Source: an uncultured Collinsella sp.
Lineage (GTDB): Bacteria; Actinomycetota; Coriobacteriia; Coriobacteriales; Coriobacteriaceae
Direction of reading: 5' to 3'
DNA length: 56,211 nt
Assembly: GCA_900757235.1 (NCBI GenBank)
Contig: CAAENB010000024.1
Location: 1-56,211, forward strand
The notes under the pieces are model-generated. The model saw nothing but the letters and a program-made list of their open reading frames with translations. It was not told where the DNA came from and did no database searches. Position numbers and translations under genes: made by a program. Below, one piece after another: positions 24,929 to 33,243 of the stretch (position 1 is its first letter; every line of letters starts with the position of its first letter).

Positions 24929-26246
24929 TGAACGTGCTCCAAACGTGATGCAGGCCGGCGATGAACTTGTCGATATCGGCCTTGTCGTTGTAGAAGGCCA
25001 CGCTGGCGCGGCAGCAGGCGAGGTTCTCGACGCCCAGCCAGGTGAGCAGCGGCTGCGCGCAGTGGTGGCCGGCGCGGATGCAGACGCCGTCCATGTCCAT
25101 GATGCTCGCGACGTCGTGCGGATGGATGCCCTTGACGTTAAAGCTCACAACGCCGTGGTGGTTGTCCCAATAGATGGAGCCGATGATCTGGACAAAGTCG
25201 AGCTGCATGAGTTCGCCCATCAGATAGTGGACGAGTGCCTGCTCGCGGGCCTGGATGTTCTCGTAGCCCACCGTGTTGACCAGGTAATCGAGGGCGGCGC
25301 CCGTGGCGAAGATGCCGGCGGCGTCCTGCGTGCCGGCCTCGAACTTCTCGGGGACGGGCGCCCAGACAGCGTCCTGCTCGGTGACCGAATCGATCATCTC
25401 GCCGCCGGTAAGCATGGGCGGCATGGCGTTGAGCAGGTCCATCTTGCCCCACAGCACGCCGATGCCCATGGGGCCCATGGCTTTGTGCGCGCTAAAGGCA
25501 AAGAAGTCGGCGCCCAGATCGGCCACATCGACCGGCATGTGCGGCAGCGACTGCGCACCGTCGACGACCAGGTAGCCGCCGTACTTGTGCACGAGCTTGC
25601 CGAGGTTCTTGACCGGGTTCTCGACGCCCAGCACGTTGGAGACCTGACCCACAGCCAGAATCTTGGTCTTGGGACCCACCTTGGCCAGAACCTCCTCGGT
25701 CGTGAGCTGGCCGGTCTTGGTGGGGTAGAGGTAGACGAGCTTGGCGCCGGTCTCGCGGCAGACCTGCTGCCACGGAATCAGGTTGGAGTGGTGCTCCATG
25801 ATGGTGATGACGACCTCGTCGCCCGGTTCGAGCACTGTGGGCGCAAAGCTCTTAGCGACCAGGTTGAGCGACTCGCTCGTGTTGCGGGTGAAGACGACCT
25901 CGTTGGCCTGTGAGGCGCCGATGAGGTCAGCGATCTGCTGGCGGACCTTCGCGATGGCGTCGGTGGCCTCGACGGACAGCGAGTACAGGCCGCGCAGGGG
26001 GTTGGCGTTCATGCGCTGGTAGAAGTCGCGTTCGGCGTCGAGCACACGGGCAGGGCGCTGCGCGGTGGCGGCGCTATCGAGGAAAGCGATCTCGGGGTGC
26101 TGCTGGAACAGCGGGAACTGGCCCTTGTAGGGGTTGGTCTCGATGTCCACGGTGGGCCAGCCGCGCGAAGCCTCGTCGCTGGCGTCGAGCTCCATGGGCT
26201 CGGGGGCGGTACAGGTGTCGCATTTAACGTGCTCGGTGTCGATCAT
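24921..26246 (-). CDS. sufS: Cysteine desulfurase
   Basis: PLP enzyme that takes sulfur from L-cysteine for cluster assembly. The 441 residues include LDSAATAQRP near the start, the Schiff-base Lys in FSAHKAMGPMGIGVL (about residue 255), and the catalytic Cys in IRAGHHCAQPLL (about residue 397), as in group II desulfurases. A ~40-residue N-terminal extension contains a CDTC pair not typical of SufS. Overlaps sufD by four bases (ATGA) and sufU by eight. Confidence 0.94.
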   Translation of the reverse strand: MIDTEHVKCDTCTAPEPMELDASDEASRGWPTVDIETNPYKGQFPLFQQHPEIAFLDSAATAQRPARVLDAERDFYQRMNANPLRGLYSLSVEATDAIAKVRQQIADLIGASQANEVVFTRNTSESLNLVAKSFAPTVLEPGDEVVITIMEHHSNLIPWQQVCRETGAKLVYLYPTKTGQLTTEEVLAKVGPKTKILAVGQVSNVLGVENPVKNLGKLVHKYGGYLVVDGAQSLPHMPVDVADLGADFFAFSAHKAMGPMGIGVLWGKMDLLNAMPPMLTGGEMIDSVTEQDAVWAPVPEKFEAGTQDAAGIFATGAALDYLVNTVGYENIQAREQALVHYLMGELMQLDFVQIIGSIYWDNHHGVVSFNVKGIHPHDVASIMDMDGVCIRAGHHCAQPLLTWLGVENLACCRASVAFYNDKADIDKFIAGLHHVWSTFNG

Positions 26247-27514
26247 GCGAGCTCCTCTTCAAAGTTGTCGATCAGGTTGTTGCCTAGGCGGACGACGGCG
26301 GCGCGGGTGCGCTCGTCGGTGGCGGAAAGCGCGGCGTCCTCCAGCTTGGCGCGGATGAACAGGTCCTCGGCGGCGTTTTGGTCAAGGCCACGGCAGGCGA
26401 GGTAGAACAGCTGCTCGTCGCGGACGTGACCGATGGTGGCGCCGTGGTTGCCGGCGACGTCGTCCTCGTCACAGAGAATGACGGGAACGGTCTTGTTGTC
26501 GACGCCCTTGTTGGCCAAAAGCACCGTCTCGCGTTCGGTGCCGGTTGCACCCTTGCAGCCGTGCACGAGGTCGATGGTGCCACGGTAGACCTTCTTGGAC
26601 GTGCCGGTCAGCACGCCGTTGGCGTCGATCTCGCACTCGGTCTTGCGACCGCGGTGGCGCAGCTCGTAGTTAAAGTCGCGCACCTGCTCGCGGGCGCCCA
26701 GGTAATCGGTATCGATGGTCACCTTGGCGGTGTCGCCCAGCAGGTCGCCGGCAAGGCCGGTGGCGCTGGCGCCGGCACCCAGGACGGTGTGCTGCACGTT
26801 GACGCGCGCGCCCTCGTCCAGGAACAGACCGGTGTCGTCGAGTGCGATCCAGCTGTCGTCGAGTGTCTGCGCGCAGGTCACGTTGACGGTGGCGTACTCG
26901 TGGGCGCACACGCGTAGCACGGAGCCCACGACACCCTCGCCGGTAACAGGAGAGTCTAGGGCAATATGCAGGTCGAGCGTTGCCTGCGGGCGAGCGACGA
27001 TGTCGATGGCGGCGATGGCCGCGGCGGCATCGACACCGCTCACACGCACGGTAACCGTGGCGTGCTGGTATGCGGGCACATCGATGACGATGCGCTTGGT
27101 AGCGTGCTCGGCCAAGTAGGCGTAGGCAGCCTCGCCCATGCCGGTTTCGAAGGCTTCAGCAGGGGAGAGCTCCTCCTCGAGCTTGATGGCGCCGGCCTGG
27201 TAGACGGAGGTGGCGGGCACGTCGAGCTCGGTCTCGGGCGTGATGCGGGCGCGGTCGGCGGCATCACCGGGGGCGGAGGCGCGGCGCTCGGGGAAGCGCT
27301 CGGCCATGGCGTTCATGGCGGTGCCAAACGCGTCGGCAGCGCCGGAAAACTGCTCGCCCAAGCCTTCGACCTCAACGGCCTCCGCGGGAGCGGCGGCAAG
27401 CTCGTCAGAGAGCTCGAGCTTGGTCTGATTCATTTTCAACCAGCCCCAGGTTGCTGCGGGCATCGCGTTGACCTGCTCGAGCGTGGTAGCAGCGGCGTTG
27501 GTTTCCTGTTTCAT
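26243..27514 (-). CDS. sufD: SUF assembly protein SufD
   Basis: A 423-residue beta-helix protein, partner of SufB in the SufBC2D scaffold. The C-terminal region has the family pattern (SKKVYRGTIDLVHGCKGATGTE, VPVILCDEDDVAGNHGATIGHV, QLFYLACRGLD). The N-terminal third is weakly conserved and Ala-rich. Start and sufB stop overlap by one base (TAATG). Confidence 0.93.
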   Translation of the reverse strand: MKQETNAAATTLEQVNAMPAATWGWLKMNQTKLELSDELAAAPAEAVEVEGLGEQFSGAADAFGTAMNAMAERFPERRASAPGDAADRARITPETELDVPATSVYQAGAIKLEEELSPAEAFETGMGEAAYAYLAEHATKRIVIDVPAYQHATVTVRVSGVDAAAAIAAIDIVARPQATLDLHIALDSPVTGEGVVGSVLRVCAHEYATVNVTCAQTLDDSWIALDDTGLFLDEGARVNVQHTVLGAGASATGLAGDLLGDTAKVTIDTDYLGAREQVRDFNYELRHRGRKTECEIDANGVLTGTSKKVYRGTIDLVHGCKGATGTERETVLLANKGVDNKTVPVILCDEDDVAGNHGATIGHVRDEQLFYLACRGLDQNAAEDLFIRAKLEDAALSATDERTRAAVVRLGNNLIDNFEEELA

Positions 27515-28926
27515 TATCCGATCGCTCCTTCCATCTCGAGCTTGATCAGGTTGTTCATCTCGACGGCGTACTCCAGCGGCAGCTCCTTGGAGACCGGGTT
27601 AGCAAAGCCGTTGACGATCATGGTGCGGGCCTCTTCCTCCGAGATGCCGCGGCTCATCAGGTAGAACACCTTGTCGTCGCCGATGCGGCCGATGGTGGCC
27701 TCGTGGCCGATGTCGACGTTCTTGGCGCGGATGTCCATGGCGGGGATGGTGTCGGAGCGGCTCTGGTCATCGAGCATGAGCGACTGGCAGCTCACGGTTG
27801 CCTTGGAACCCTCTGCCTTGGGCGTGGCCACGATAGAGCTGCGGAAGGTCTGAATGCCGCCGCTCTTGGAGATACCTTTGGTCTCGACGGTTGCCGAGGT
27901 ATCGGGCGCGTTGAGCACGACCTTGCAGCCGGTATCCAGGTTCTGGCCGGCGCCGGCAAAGGTGATGCCGGTAAAGCTCGAGCGGGCGCGGCGGCCGTTG
28001 AGCACGCTCATGGGGTAGAGGTAGCCCACGTGGCTGCCGAAGGAGCCGCTGATCCACTCGATATCGCCGTCCTCGTCCACGCGCGCACGCTTGGTGTTGA
28101 GGTTGTACATGTTCTTGGACCAGTTCTCGATGGTCGAGTAGCGCAGATGTGCACGCTTGCCCACAAAGAGCTCGACGGCGCCGGCGTGGAGGTTGGCCAC
28201 GTTGTACTTGGGCGCTGAGCAACCCTCGATAAAGTGCAGGTCGGCATCGTCCTCGACGATGATGAGCGTGTGCTCAAACTGGCCGGCGCCCTTGGCGTTA
28301 AGGCGGAAGTAGCTCTGCAGCGGGAAGTCCAACTTGGTGCCCTTGGGCACGTAGACAAACGAGCCGCCCGACCATACGGCGCCGTGCAAGGCCGCAAACT
28401 TGTGGTCGGTGGGCGGGATGAGCGTCATAAACTTCTCGTGGATGAGCGGTTCCCACTGTGGATCGTGCAGGGCCTCCTCGATGCCGGAATAGACGATACC
28501 CATCTTGGACGCGGTGTCCTGCATGTTGTGGTAGACCAGCTCGGAGTCGTACTGCGCGCCGACGCCCGCCAGGTAGCTGCGCTCGGCCTCGGGGATGCCC
28601 AGGCGCTCAAAGGTGTTCTTGATGTCGTCGGGCACCGACTCCCAGTCGTGCTTTTGGTCGGTGTTGGGCTTGACGTAGGTGACGATGTTGTCCATGTCCA
28701 GGCCCTCGATGGAGGGGCCCCACGTCGGATCGGGGAAGCGGTTGAAGATCTCGAGGGACTTGAGGCGCAGGTCGAGCATCCACTGCGGTTCGTCCTTCTT
28801 GGCGCTGATCTCGCGCACGATGTCGGGCGTGATGCCGGCGTCGAGGCGCTCGAATCCCTCCTCGCCATAGGTGAAGTCGTAGAGGCTGCGGTCGATGTCC
28901 GCGACCTCGGTGCGGTTCTTGGTCAT
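27514..28926 (-). CDS. sufB: SUF assembly protein SufB
   Basis: Core subunit of the SufBC2D complex on which clusters are built; 470 residues, normal length. Seen: GVWSGGSFVYVPKG-type segment (AVWSGGSFVYVPKGTKL), HFIEGCSAPKY, LRYSTIENWSKNMYNLNTKRA, and the C-terminal DIGHEATIGRIGDDKVFYLMSRG. It sits 12 bases after sufC. Confidence 0.96.
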   Translation of the reverse strand: MTKNRTEVADIDRSLYDFTYGEEGFERLDAGITPDIVREISAKKDEPQWMLDLRLKSLEIFNRFPDPTWGPSIEGLDMDNIVTYVKPNTDQKHDWESVPDDIKNTFERLGIPEAERSYLAGVGAQYDSELVYHNMQDTASKMGIVYSGIEEALHDPQWEPLIHEKFMTLIPPTDHKFAALHGAVWSGGSFVYVPKGTKLDFPLQSYFRLNAKGAGQFEHTLIIVEDDADLHFIEGCSAPKYNVANLHAGAVELFVGKRAHLRYSTIENWSKNMYNLNTKRARVDEDGDIEWISGSFGSHVGYLYPMSVLNGRRARSSFTGITFAGAGQNLDTGCKVVLNAPDTSATVETKGISKSGGIQTFRSSIVATPKAEGSKATVSCQSLMLDDQSRSDTIPAMDIRAKNVDIGHEATIGRIGDDKVFYLMSRGISEEEARTMIVNGFANPVSKELPLEYAVEMNNLIKLEMEGAIG

Positions 28927-28938
28927 TACGTCGCCCCT

Positions 28939-29739
28939 TTACGCCTGCTGCTCGGCAGCGGCGGCCTCGGCCTGGGCGCGCTGCTCGGCGGCCTCGCGCT
29001 CGAAGGTCTCAAAGCCGTTCTTGTCGATCCAGGGGATGAGCGAGGCGTCGTCCTCGCGCACGATATGACCCTTGACCATAACGTGGACGCGGTCGACATC
29101 CAAGTGCTCCAGGATGCGCGTGTTGTGCGTGATGATGAGCATGGAGCCGTCGCAGCTCTTGCGGTAGGCGTCCATGCCGTGGCTGACGGTGGAAAGCGCG
29201 TCGACGTCCAGGCCTGAGTCGGTCTCGTCCAGAATGGCGAGCTTGGGCTGCAGCAGCAGAAGCTGGAGCATCTCGACCTTCTTCTTCTCGCCGCCCGAGA
29301 AGCCCACGCCCAGCTCACGGTTGAGGTAGGCGGTATCCATGTTAAGCTCGGCCGCGAGCTCCTTGACGCGACGACGGAATTCCTTGCCCTTCATCTCCAG
29401 ACCGGGGCGGCCGGCGATGCTGGCGCGCAAAAAGCTCGACAGCGGCACGCCCGGGATCTCGACCGGGGCCTGAAAGCTCAGGAACAGGCCGGCACGCGAG
29501 CGCTTGTCGGTGGTGAGCTCGGTGATGTCCTGGCCGTCAAAGATGATGCGGCCGTCGTTGACGGTGTAGACGGGGTCGCCCATGACCAGGTGACCAAGGG
29601 TGGACTTACCCGCGCCGTTGGGGCCCATCAGCACGTGGGTCTCGCCGGCGGCGACTTGCAGGTTGACGTTGTGGAGGATGGTCTTCTCGTCCACGGAGGC
29701 AGTCAGACCTTCGATGGAAAGCAGCGGATTTGTGCTCAT
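28939..29739 (-). CDS. sufC: SUF ATPase SufC
   Basis: ABC-type ATPase that drives SufBD. The 266 residues contain Walker A MGPNGAGKST, the Q-loop LSFQAPVEIPGV, signature GFSGGEKKKVEM, Walker B LAILDETDSGLD and switch His in IITHNTRIL. A 25-residue Ala/Gln-rich tail follows the usual end. GAGGGA supports the start at 29739. First gene of the operon. Confidence 0.96.
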   Translation of the reverse strand: MSTNPLLSIEGLTASVDEKTILHNVNLQVAAGETHVLMGPNGAGKSTLGHLVMGDPVYTVNDGRIIFDGQDITELTTDKRSRAGLFLSFQAPVEIPGVPLSSFLRASIAGRPGLEMKGKEFRRRVKELAAELNMDTAYLNRELGVGFSGGEKKKVEMLQLLLLQPKLAILDETDSGLDVDALSTVSHGMDAYRKSCDGSMLIITHNTRILEHLDVDRVHVMVKGHIVREDDASLIPWIDKNGFETFEREAAEQRAQAEAAAAEQQA

Positions 29740-29803
29740 GCTGTCCCTCTCTGTATATGGTGTACTCATAGGTGTACTAAACCCTAGGAATCTTCTCGGA
29801 ATA

Positions 29804-29831
29804 AAGTTACTATGGGTTCGGCGTTAGTCAA
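29804..29831 (-). promoter_or_regulatory. Predicted suf operon promoter
   Basis: On the minus strand TTGACT, 16-base spacer, TAACTT, about 65 bases before the sufC start. A direct repeat ATTCC-GAGAAG-ATTCC and CCTAGG just downstream could be part of a regulator site; not assigned. Confidence 0.5.
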
Positions 29832-29869
29832 GGGAAAACCCGACTAATCCACTCGACTTTTCAAATTCT

Positions 29870-29898
29870 GGGACAAAATAACCTGTTGTGTTTGTCCC
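29870..29898. repeat. GGGACA palindrome upstream of iscR, unit 1
   Basis: GGGACAAA-ATAACCTGTTGTG-TTTGTCCC, 8-bp perfect arms. The centre carries AATAACCTGT, close to AATAAACCTGT found (inverted) in the stop-codon repeats. Confidence 0.75.
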
Positions 29899-29913
29899 AC
29901 TTACTTAAGATTT

Positions 29914-29942
29914 GGGACAAACAAACCTGGTTATCTTGTCCC
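29914..29942. repeat. GGGACA palindrome upstream of iscR, unit 2
   Basis: GGGACAAA-CAAACCTGGTTAT-CTTGTCCC, 7 of 8 arm bases paired. Tandem with unit 1, 15 bases apart, ending 21 bases before the iscR start, so it lies in the iscR leader or promoter. Confidence 0.75.
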
Positions 29943-29963
29943 AGATGCGATGGGAGGGTAGGT

Positions 29964-30395
29964 ATGCTCATTTCTTCCAAGGGCCGCTATGCCCTCCGGC
30001 TGATGATCTATATCGCAGCGCTTGGTGACGCCGAGGGCAAGATCGCCCTGCGCGAGGTCGCCGACCGCGAGCGTATCTCGCAAAAGTATTTGGAGCAGCT
30101 GGTTCGTCCGCTTATGAAAGCGGGCCTACTTAAGAGCGTGCGCGGCAAGGGCGGCGGCTACATGATGGCCAAGGACCCGGCCGAGGTGCGTGCCGGCGAC
30201 ATCCTGCGCGCCGTCGAGGGCAGCACGGCTCCGGTGGCGTGCGATGGCATCGACAACAGCTGCGCCCGCAGCGATCTCTGCTCGACCGTCAAATTCTGGC
30301 GCGGTCTGGACGACGTGATCGAAAAGTACGTCGACGGCGTGTCGTTGGCTGACCTTGCTGCCGTCCCCGAGATTGACTTTGACATTAAGCTGTAG
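29964..30395 (+). CDS. Rrf2-family Fe-S regulator, IscR/SufR-like
   Basis: A 143-residue winged-helix repressor that senses the iron-sulfur state and is expected to control the divergent suf operon. Seen: ISSKGRYALRLMIYIA, recognition helix ISQKYLEQLVRPLMKAGLL, wing KGGGYMMA, and three Cys in CDGIDNSCARSDLC, the cluster-binding triplet. GGGAGG precedes the ATG at 29964 (an in-frame extension to 29886 would begin inside the repeat and is not supported). The MNT gene starts eight bases downstream. Confidence 0.9.
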   Translation: MLISSKGRYALRLMIYIAALGDAEGKIALREVADRERISQKYLEQLVRPLMKAGLLKSVRGKGGGYMMAKDPAEVRAGDILRAVEGSTAPVACDGIDNSCARSDLCSTVKFWRGLDDVIEKYVDGVSLADLAAVPEIDFDIKL

Positions 30396-30403
30396 GGCTG
30401 CAG

Positions 30404-30691
30404 ATGGTATCTCTCGACAAGGTGTACAAGCAAATTGAGATTTTTGCTCGGGAATGTGACGCCGAGAGGGTTGTGCTGTTTGGTTCTCGTGCCCGCGGTG
30501 ACAACTTGCCTAAGAGCGATATTGATATTGCTGTAGCAGGTTGCCGGGATTTCGACCGTTTCTCATATCTGATAGAGGAGCGTCTTGATACTCTTTTAGA
30601 TATAGACGTCGTCAATCTGGATGAGTCCTTATCGCAGCAATTGCTCGATGAAATTGCCAGGGATGGTGTGATTCTGTATGAAAAAATATGA
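30404..30691 (+). CDS. MNT-type nucleotidyltransferase (MntA / HI0073-like)
   Basis: Minimal nucleotidyltransferase, 95 residues, with intact active site GSRARGDNLPKSDIDIAV and a third acidic residue in DIDVVNLDE. In HEPN-MNT toxin-antitoxin pairs such proteins AMPylate and silence the HEPN partner. It overlaps the next gene by 14 bases, so the two are coupled. Codon composition is AT-richer than the neighbouring suf genes, consistent with acquisition. Confidence 0.85.
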   Translation: MVSLDKVYKQIEIFARECDAERVVLFGSRARGDNLPKSDIDIAVAGCRDFDRFSYLIEERLDTLLDIDVVNLDESLSQQLLDEIARDGVILYEKI

Positions 30692-31097
30692 GAACTTTGC
30701 CAGCGCCTTGGCGAATCTTGAGGATGCACCCAATCAGGATCTTAGCAATGATTTTGTTCAGAGTGGATTGATTAATAAGTTCAACCTTCAGTTTGAACTG
30801 AGCTGGAAGCTCCTTAAACGTCTGCTCGAGTATGAGGGCGCCACGCTTGCTGCATCGGGGTCTCCTCGTGCCATCTTGAAGGAAGCCTACCGATTCTACG
30901 ACTTTATTGATGAGGCGGCATGGCTAGATATGCTCAGAGACCGCAATACGAACGTCCATATCTATGACAACAAGCTCGCTCAAGATTTGATTCAGCGTAT
31001 CTTAAACGTCTATATCCCCGCTTTCTGTCGGTTGAGAGACGGGCTGATGGGACGCTACGGCGATCTTCTTCTGGTGCCCGACGACCAGTTTGTTTAA
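30678..31097 (+). CDS. HEPN-family partner (HI0074 / HepT-like)
   Basis: A 139-residue helical protein of the nucleotidyltransferase substrate-binding (HI0074) type. The HEPN signature is visible as RNTNVH (R-x4-H) followed by IYD. ELSWKLLKRLLEYEG and SPRAILKEAYRFYDFID are typical of HI0074 relatives. The pair with the upstream MNT gene is either a HEPN-MNT toxin-antitoxin or a housekeeping variant; which one cannot be told from sequence alone. Its direct abutment to iscR is notable. Confidence 0.82.
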   Translation: MKKYENFASALANLEDAPNQDLSNDFVQSGLINKFNLQFELSWKLLKRLLEYEGATLAASGSPRAILKEAYRFYDFIDEAAWLDMLRDRNTNVHIYDNKLAQDLIQRILNVYIPAFCRLRDGLMGRYGDLLLVPDDQFV

Positions 31098-31234
31098 TTC
31101 CTTTAGATTTCGCGGATTTCGCGGAGGGTTGTTGCCGTTTACCGAGGGGTTGTTGTGCAACAACGGGTGAGCTGCAATACTTAATTCTATCTTTGCAAAC
31201 TGCACTTTAACTACACCAATGCAGGGAGGATCTT
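31098..31234. other. Short intergenic with GTTGTTGTGCAACAAC palindrome
   Basis: Contains a GTTGTT-GTGCAACAAC palindrome near 31150. A related GTTGTGCAAC appears after the next gene at about 33112. Probably holds the promoter of the surface protein. Confidence 0.4.
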
Positions 31235-33043
31235 ATGCAGCCCAAGCATTCTGCTATTGTCGCGGGCCTGACGCTGGCGCTTTCGTTTGGCGCCGTTTCC
31301 GCGCCGGCACCCGCCGCTGCCGAGGAGCCCACGCCGGGCGTTGCCTCGAATGCGACCGATATCGATAAGGGTCTCTATACCCAGCAGTCCTTTTCGGGCG
31401 TGCTGAGGTCGGTCCAGGGCGTTTCGTTTGTTAACGTGACTCCCGAGATGAAGTACTTCACCAAATATGAGAGTCACGGCAACTATAACCAGGGCTTTTC
31501 GTACGGTGACGGTTATAACGCGCTGGGTTATTACCAGTTCGACCGTCGTTGGTCGCTCATTCCGTTTATGAAGCAGGCCTACAGCTACAACCCCGAAAAA
31601 TACAGCATGCTCAAGGATGCGATTGATCGCGGCAGCGAGATTTCCAACATGAGCAATGCCATGTACGAGAACGGCCAGCTCACCGAGTTGGGCCGTATTG
31701 CGCAGGAGGCCTTCCAGGGCGCTTATAACATCGATCCTGTTGAGTTCTCAGCTCTTCAAGATGCCTATGCGTACAACTCGTACTATGCGGTGACCGAGGC
31801 GTGGCTCAAGAGTGGCCTGGGCATTGATATTTCGGGCCGTGCCGATTGCGTTAAGGGCATGGTGTGGAGCATCACCAACATGTGCGGCACCGGTGGCTGC
31901 AGGGACTTCTTCCGTTGGGCGAATCTCTCCAACGATATGTCCGACCGCGAGCTTGTGACGGCGCTTTCCAACAGTGTGGTCAATAACGTGGCGACCAAGT
32001 ATTCGAGCCAGCCCCAGTATCATGAGGGCTGGAAGAACCGCTACCGCAATGAGCTGAAGGACTGCTTGGTTTATATCGCCGAGGACGAGGCCGCTGCGAC
32101 GCCCGTGCAGCCCGAACCTACGCCGGCGCCCTCGCCGACGCCTGATTCGAATGACGACTCGAGCGACGATGCCAACGATGACAGGATGGATGCGCCCTCG
32201 ACCGGTGCTGACGGTGATGGCTCTGCTGGTGGCACTACCAACAACGGCTCTACCTCGAACGGTTCCGATTCAAACGGCTCTGCTGCGGGCGATTCGTCTT
32301 CAAGCTCTGCCGGCAATACGGACAGCGACGCTTCTGGTTCGACCGGCGCTGGCACCTCTAACTCATCCACCGGCTCGAGCGATTCGTCCGTTGGCACCGG
32401 CTCTAACAACGGCTCCGGCTCTGACGCAACCCCTGGTTCCGATGCTTCCAAGGATGACTCGAATAAGGCGCCGGACGTTCCCGTTGCTTCGCCGGACAAG
32501 AAGCCTTCTTTCTCCGAGCAGCTTGGCTCTACGCTGGGCTCTTCGCTGATGGCTGGCGTCAATAACGGCTCGACCCAGAACAAGGGCAACTCTGATCAGG
32601 TTTCCACGGAAAAGATCGAAGCCGCAAAGGGCGACTCCAAGGACAAGGCTTCCGAGAAGACCGAATCCGATAAGGGTTCTAGCTCTGAGGAGAAGAGCGA
32701 CAAGTCCGAACAGAAGAAGGACGAGGATAAGAAGTCTGAATCTGAGGAGAAGGACAAGAGCAAGGCCGAGGGCGAAAAGAAACAGTCCGAAGACGACGAC
32801 AAGAGCGGTGCTGACAACCAGGTCCAAGAGCAAAATGACTCCAAAACGGTGACCACCACGACCACGACGACTACAACTACCAAGTCCTCGGGCGGCAACA
32901 TGCCCAAGACGGGCGATCTGATTGTGATGGCGAGCCTTGCCAGCGCGAGCTTGGCCACACTGGGCGCTACGTCTATCGTAAGTGGTAAGCATAAGCTCGA
33001 TCAGCAGAAGAAGGCTTCTGGGGAGGACGGCTCGGAGGAGTAA
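31235..33043 (+). CDS. Sortase-type cell-wall protein with lysozyme-like N-terminal domain
   Basis: A 602-residue secreted protein: signal peptide (about 1-29, ending PAAAEE), a globular region to about residue 285 with KYFTKYESHGNYNQGFSYGDGYNALGYYQF, reminiscent of transglycosylase/peptidoglycan-active domains from Coriobacteria, then a ~270-residue Ser/Gly/Asn/Asp and Lys/Glu/Ser linker, a run of ten Thr, and a C-terminal sorting signal NMPKTGDLIVMASLASASLATLG followed by a basic-to-acidic tail. The pentapeptide MPKTG replaces LPxTG at position 1. GGGAGG precedes the ATG. Enzymatic activity is unproven. Confidence 0.75.
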   Translation: MQPKHSAIVAGLTLALSFGAVSAPAPAAAEEPTPGVASNATDIDKGLYTQQSFSGVLRSVQGVSFVNVTPEMKYFTKYESHGNYNQGFSYGDGYNALGYYQFDRRWSLIPFMKQAYSYNPEKYSMLKDAIDRGSEISNMSNAMYENGQLTELGRIAQEAFQGAYNIDPVEFSALQDAYAYNSYYAVTEAWLKSGLGIDISGRADCVKGMVWSITNMCGTGGCRDFFRWANLSNDMSDRELVTALSNSVVNNVATKYSSQPQYHEGWKNRYRNELKDCLVYIAEDEAAATPVQPEPTPAPSPTPDSNDDSSDDANDDRMDAPSTGADGDGSAGGTTNNGSTSNGSDSNGSAAGDSSSSSAGNTDSDASGSTGAGTSNSSTGSSDSSVGTGSNNGSGSDATPGSDASKDDSNKAPDVPVASPDKKPSFSEQLGSTLGSSLMAGVNNGSTQNKGNSDQVSTEKIEAAKGDSKDKASEKTESDKGSSSEEKSDKSEQKKDEDKKSESEEKDKSKAEGEKKQSEDDDKSGADNQVQEQNDSKTVTTTTTTTTTTKSSGGNMPKTGDLIVMASLASASLATLGATSIVSGKHKLDQQKKASGEDGSEE

Positions 33044-33073
33044 TCTTCTAGATCGTTTTCTATAAGAGTTTGG

Positions 33074-33110
33074 GACGGGGTCCGGTGCGGCGGCATCGGG
33101 CCCCGTTTTT
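33074..33110 (+). terminator. Rho-independent terminator after the surface protein
   Basis: ACGGGGTCCGGTGC - GGCG - GCATCGGGCCCCGT then TTTTG; G-T wobble pairs included. Confidence 0.8.
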
Positions 33111-33243
33111 GTTGTGCAACGATTTGTTATGCCCCCTCGGGGGTCTGCTGCTACCGTTGCCCGAAACGTTTGCATGTCGATATTGTTGCGCTCTACCCGC
33201 TCGCTACAATGGGCATCGTGCTGCGTTAGAAGGAGAGTTTACG

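Noticed and set aside
32855..32890. ACC/ACG triplet run as a possible microsatellite contingency locus
   Set aside because: It encodes the Thr collar with mixed codons (ACC, ACG, ACT, ACA), so slippage is unlikely.
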